This document shows positions 30,253 to 30,499 of a stretch of 30,499 nucleotides of DNA, one piece after another. How positions within the stretch are numbered: position 1 is the stretch's first letter; the number at the start of each line of letters is the position of its first letter. This DNA is from an uncultured Caulobacter sp. (GTDB taxonomy: Bacteria > Pseudomonadota > Alphaproteobacteria > Caulobacterales > Caulobacteraceae). The stretch is from the NCBI GenBank assembly GCA_937925635.1, contig CALALX010000112.1, positions 1-30,499 of the forward strand. The letters run 5' to 3'. The position numbers and the translations under genes were made by a program. The notes under the pieces are model-generated. The model saw only the letters and a program-made list of their open reading frames with translations, did no database searches and had not been told where the DNA came from.

Positions 30253-30499
30253 TCACGCAAGGCGCTGACGCAGGGTCACCAGCAGGGGTTTCTCGACAAA
30301 CCAGTGCGTCAGCAGGCCCACGAGGACGGCCAGGGCGACGGCCATGGGGATGAACAGCGGCGCGTTCCAGGCGCCCAGCGTCATCGCCAGGGCTCCGATG
30401 GCCAGGGTGTGGGTCAAATAAAGAGCGTAGGAGGCGTCGCCCAGGGCGCCCAGCCAGCGCCAGCGCGGCCATCCGCCGTCGGCTTCCACCGTCACCACC
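30253..30499 (-). CDS. Acyltransferase-3 (OafA-like) family protein, C-terminal part
   Basis: Only the last 81 or so residues lie in the window; the gene continues past its right edge. The segment DASYALYLTHTL is the typical late motif of membrane acyltransferase-3 proteins, followed by a further membrane helix (FIPMAVALAVLVGLLTHW) and the closing HWFVEKPL motif. Such proteins acylate surface sugars or lipids at the inner membrane. It is on the same strand as the dehydrogenase gene, 70 bases upstream of its start, so it could be the first gene of that operon, but a separate promoter may lie in the gap. Confidence 0.82.
   Translation of the reverse strand, partial: VVTVEADGGWPRWRWLGALGDASYALYLTHTLAIGALAMTLGAWNAPLFIPMAVALAVLVGLLTHWFVEKPLLVTLRQRLA

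Overview
The window looks like chromosomal DNA of a high-GC alphaproteobacterium of the order Caulobacterales (Caulobacter, Phenylobacterium or Brevundimonas type). The grounds are the strong G/C third-position bias, two DUF2336 proteins, the alphaproteobacterial form of NAD kinase, a perfect CtrA-type box (TTAA-N7-TTAAC), and clustered GANTC (CcrM-type) sites. The genus assignment is inference. Apart from the tRNA and small sites, nearly everything is protein-coding on both strands, mostly as short operons. I see no transposase, phage gene, CRISPR array or rRNA.

Layout. 1-54: 3' part of tRNA-Asn(GTT). 188-3299: an Ogt-type DNA methyltransferase converging on a kynureninase - glyoxalase-like - SDR operon. 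3482-7856: a two-gene RND efflux system (adaptor plus pump), divergent from kynU. 7903-10532: an Atm1-type ABC exporter coupled to an Ig-like lipoprotein. 10633-11614: a LOG-family phosphoribohydrolase and a small secreted four-cysteine protein. 11624-11767: a palindromic repeat. 11767-13257: glycerol kinase. 13358-19795: a DUF2336 gene overlapping NAD kinase, an HPt protein, a second DUF2336 gene followed by a NUDT19-like Nudix hydrolase, and a membrane hybrid histidine kinase. 19866-22791: a class III CoA-transferase, a lytic transglycosylase without a signal peptide, and a tonB gene. The last two are divergent around a CtrA box and a Fur-like box. 22835-25592: an acyl-CoA dehydrogenase and a ThiO-like oxidase, divergent from a CinA-C/PncC-type amidase. 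25593-25931: a gene-free spacer. 25932-30499: a TonB-dependent receptor, a quinohemoprotein alcohol dehydrogenase, and the end of an acyltransferase-3 gene.

How the parts may work together. The best candidate for an undescribed system is 13358-19795. Two clearly related DUF2336 paralogues each sit directly 5' of an enzyme of nucleotide or cofactor metabolism (NadK; a Nudix hydrolase of the CoA-diphosphatase type), interleaved with an HPt protein and a hybrid kinase. This could be a phosphorelay linked to cofactor homeostasis, but the link is inferred only from gene order. Other points worth attention are the transglycosylase beside the CtrA box, the receptor without a signal peptide lying in frame behind the dehydrogenase stop codon, and the 144-bp palindromic repeat with five GANTC sites.
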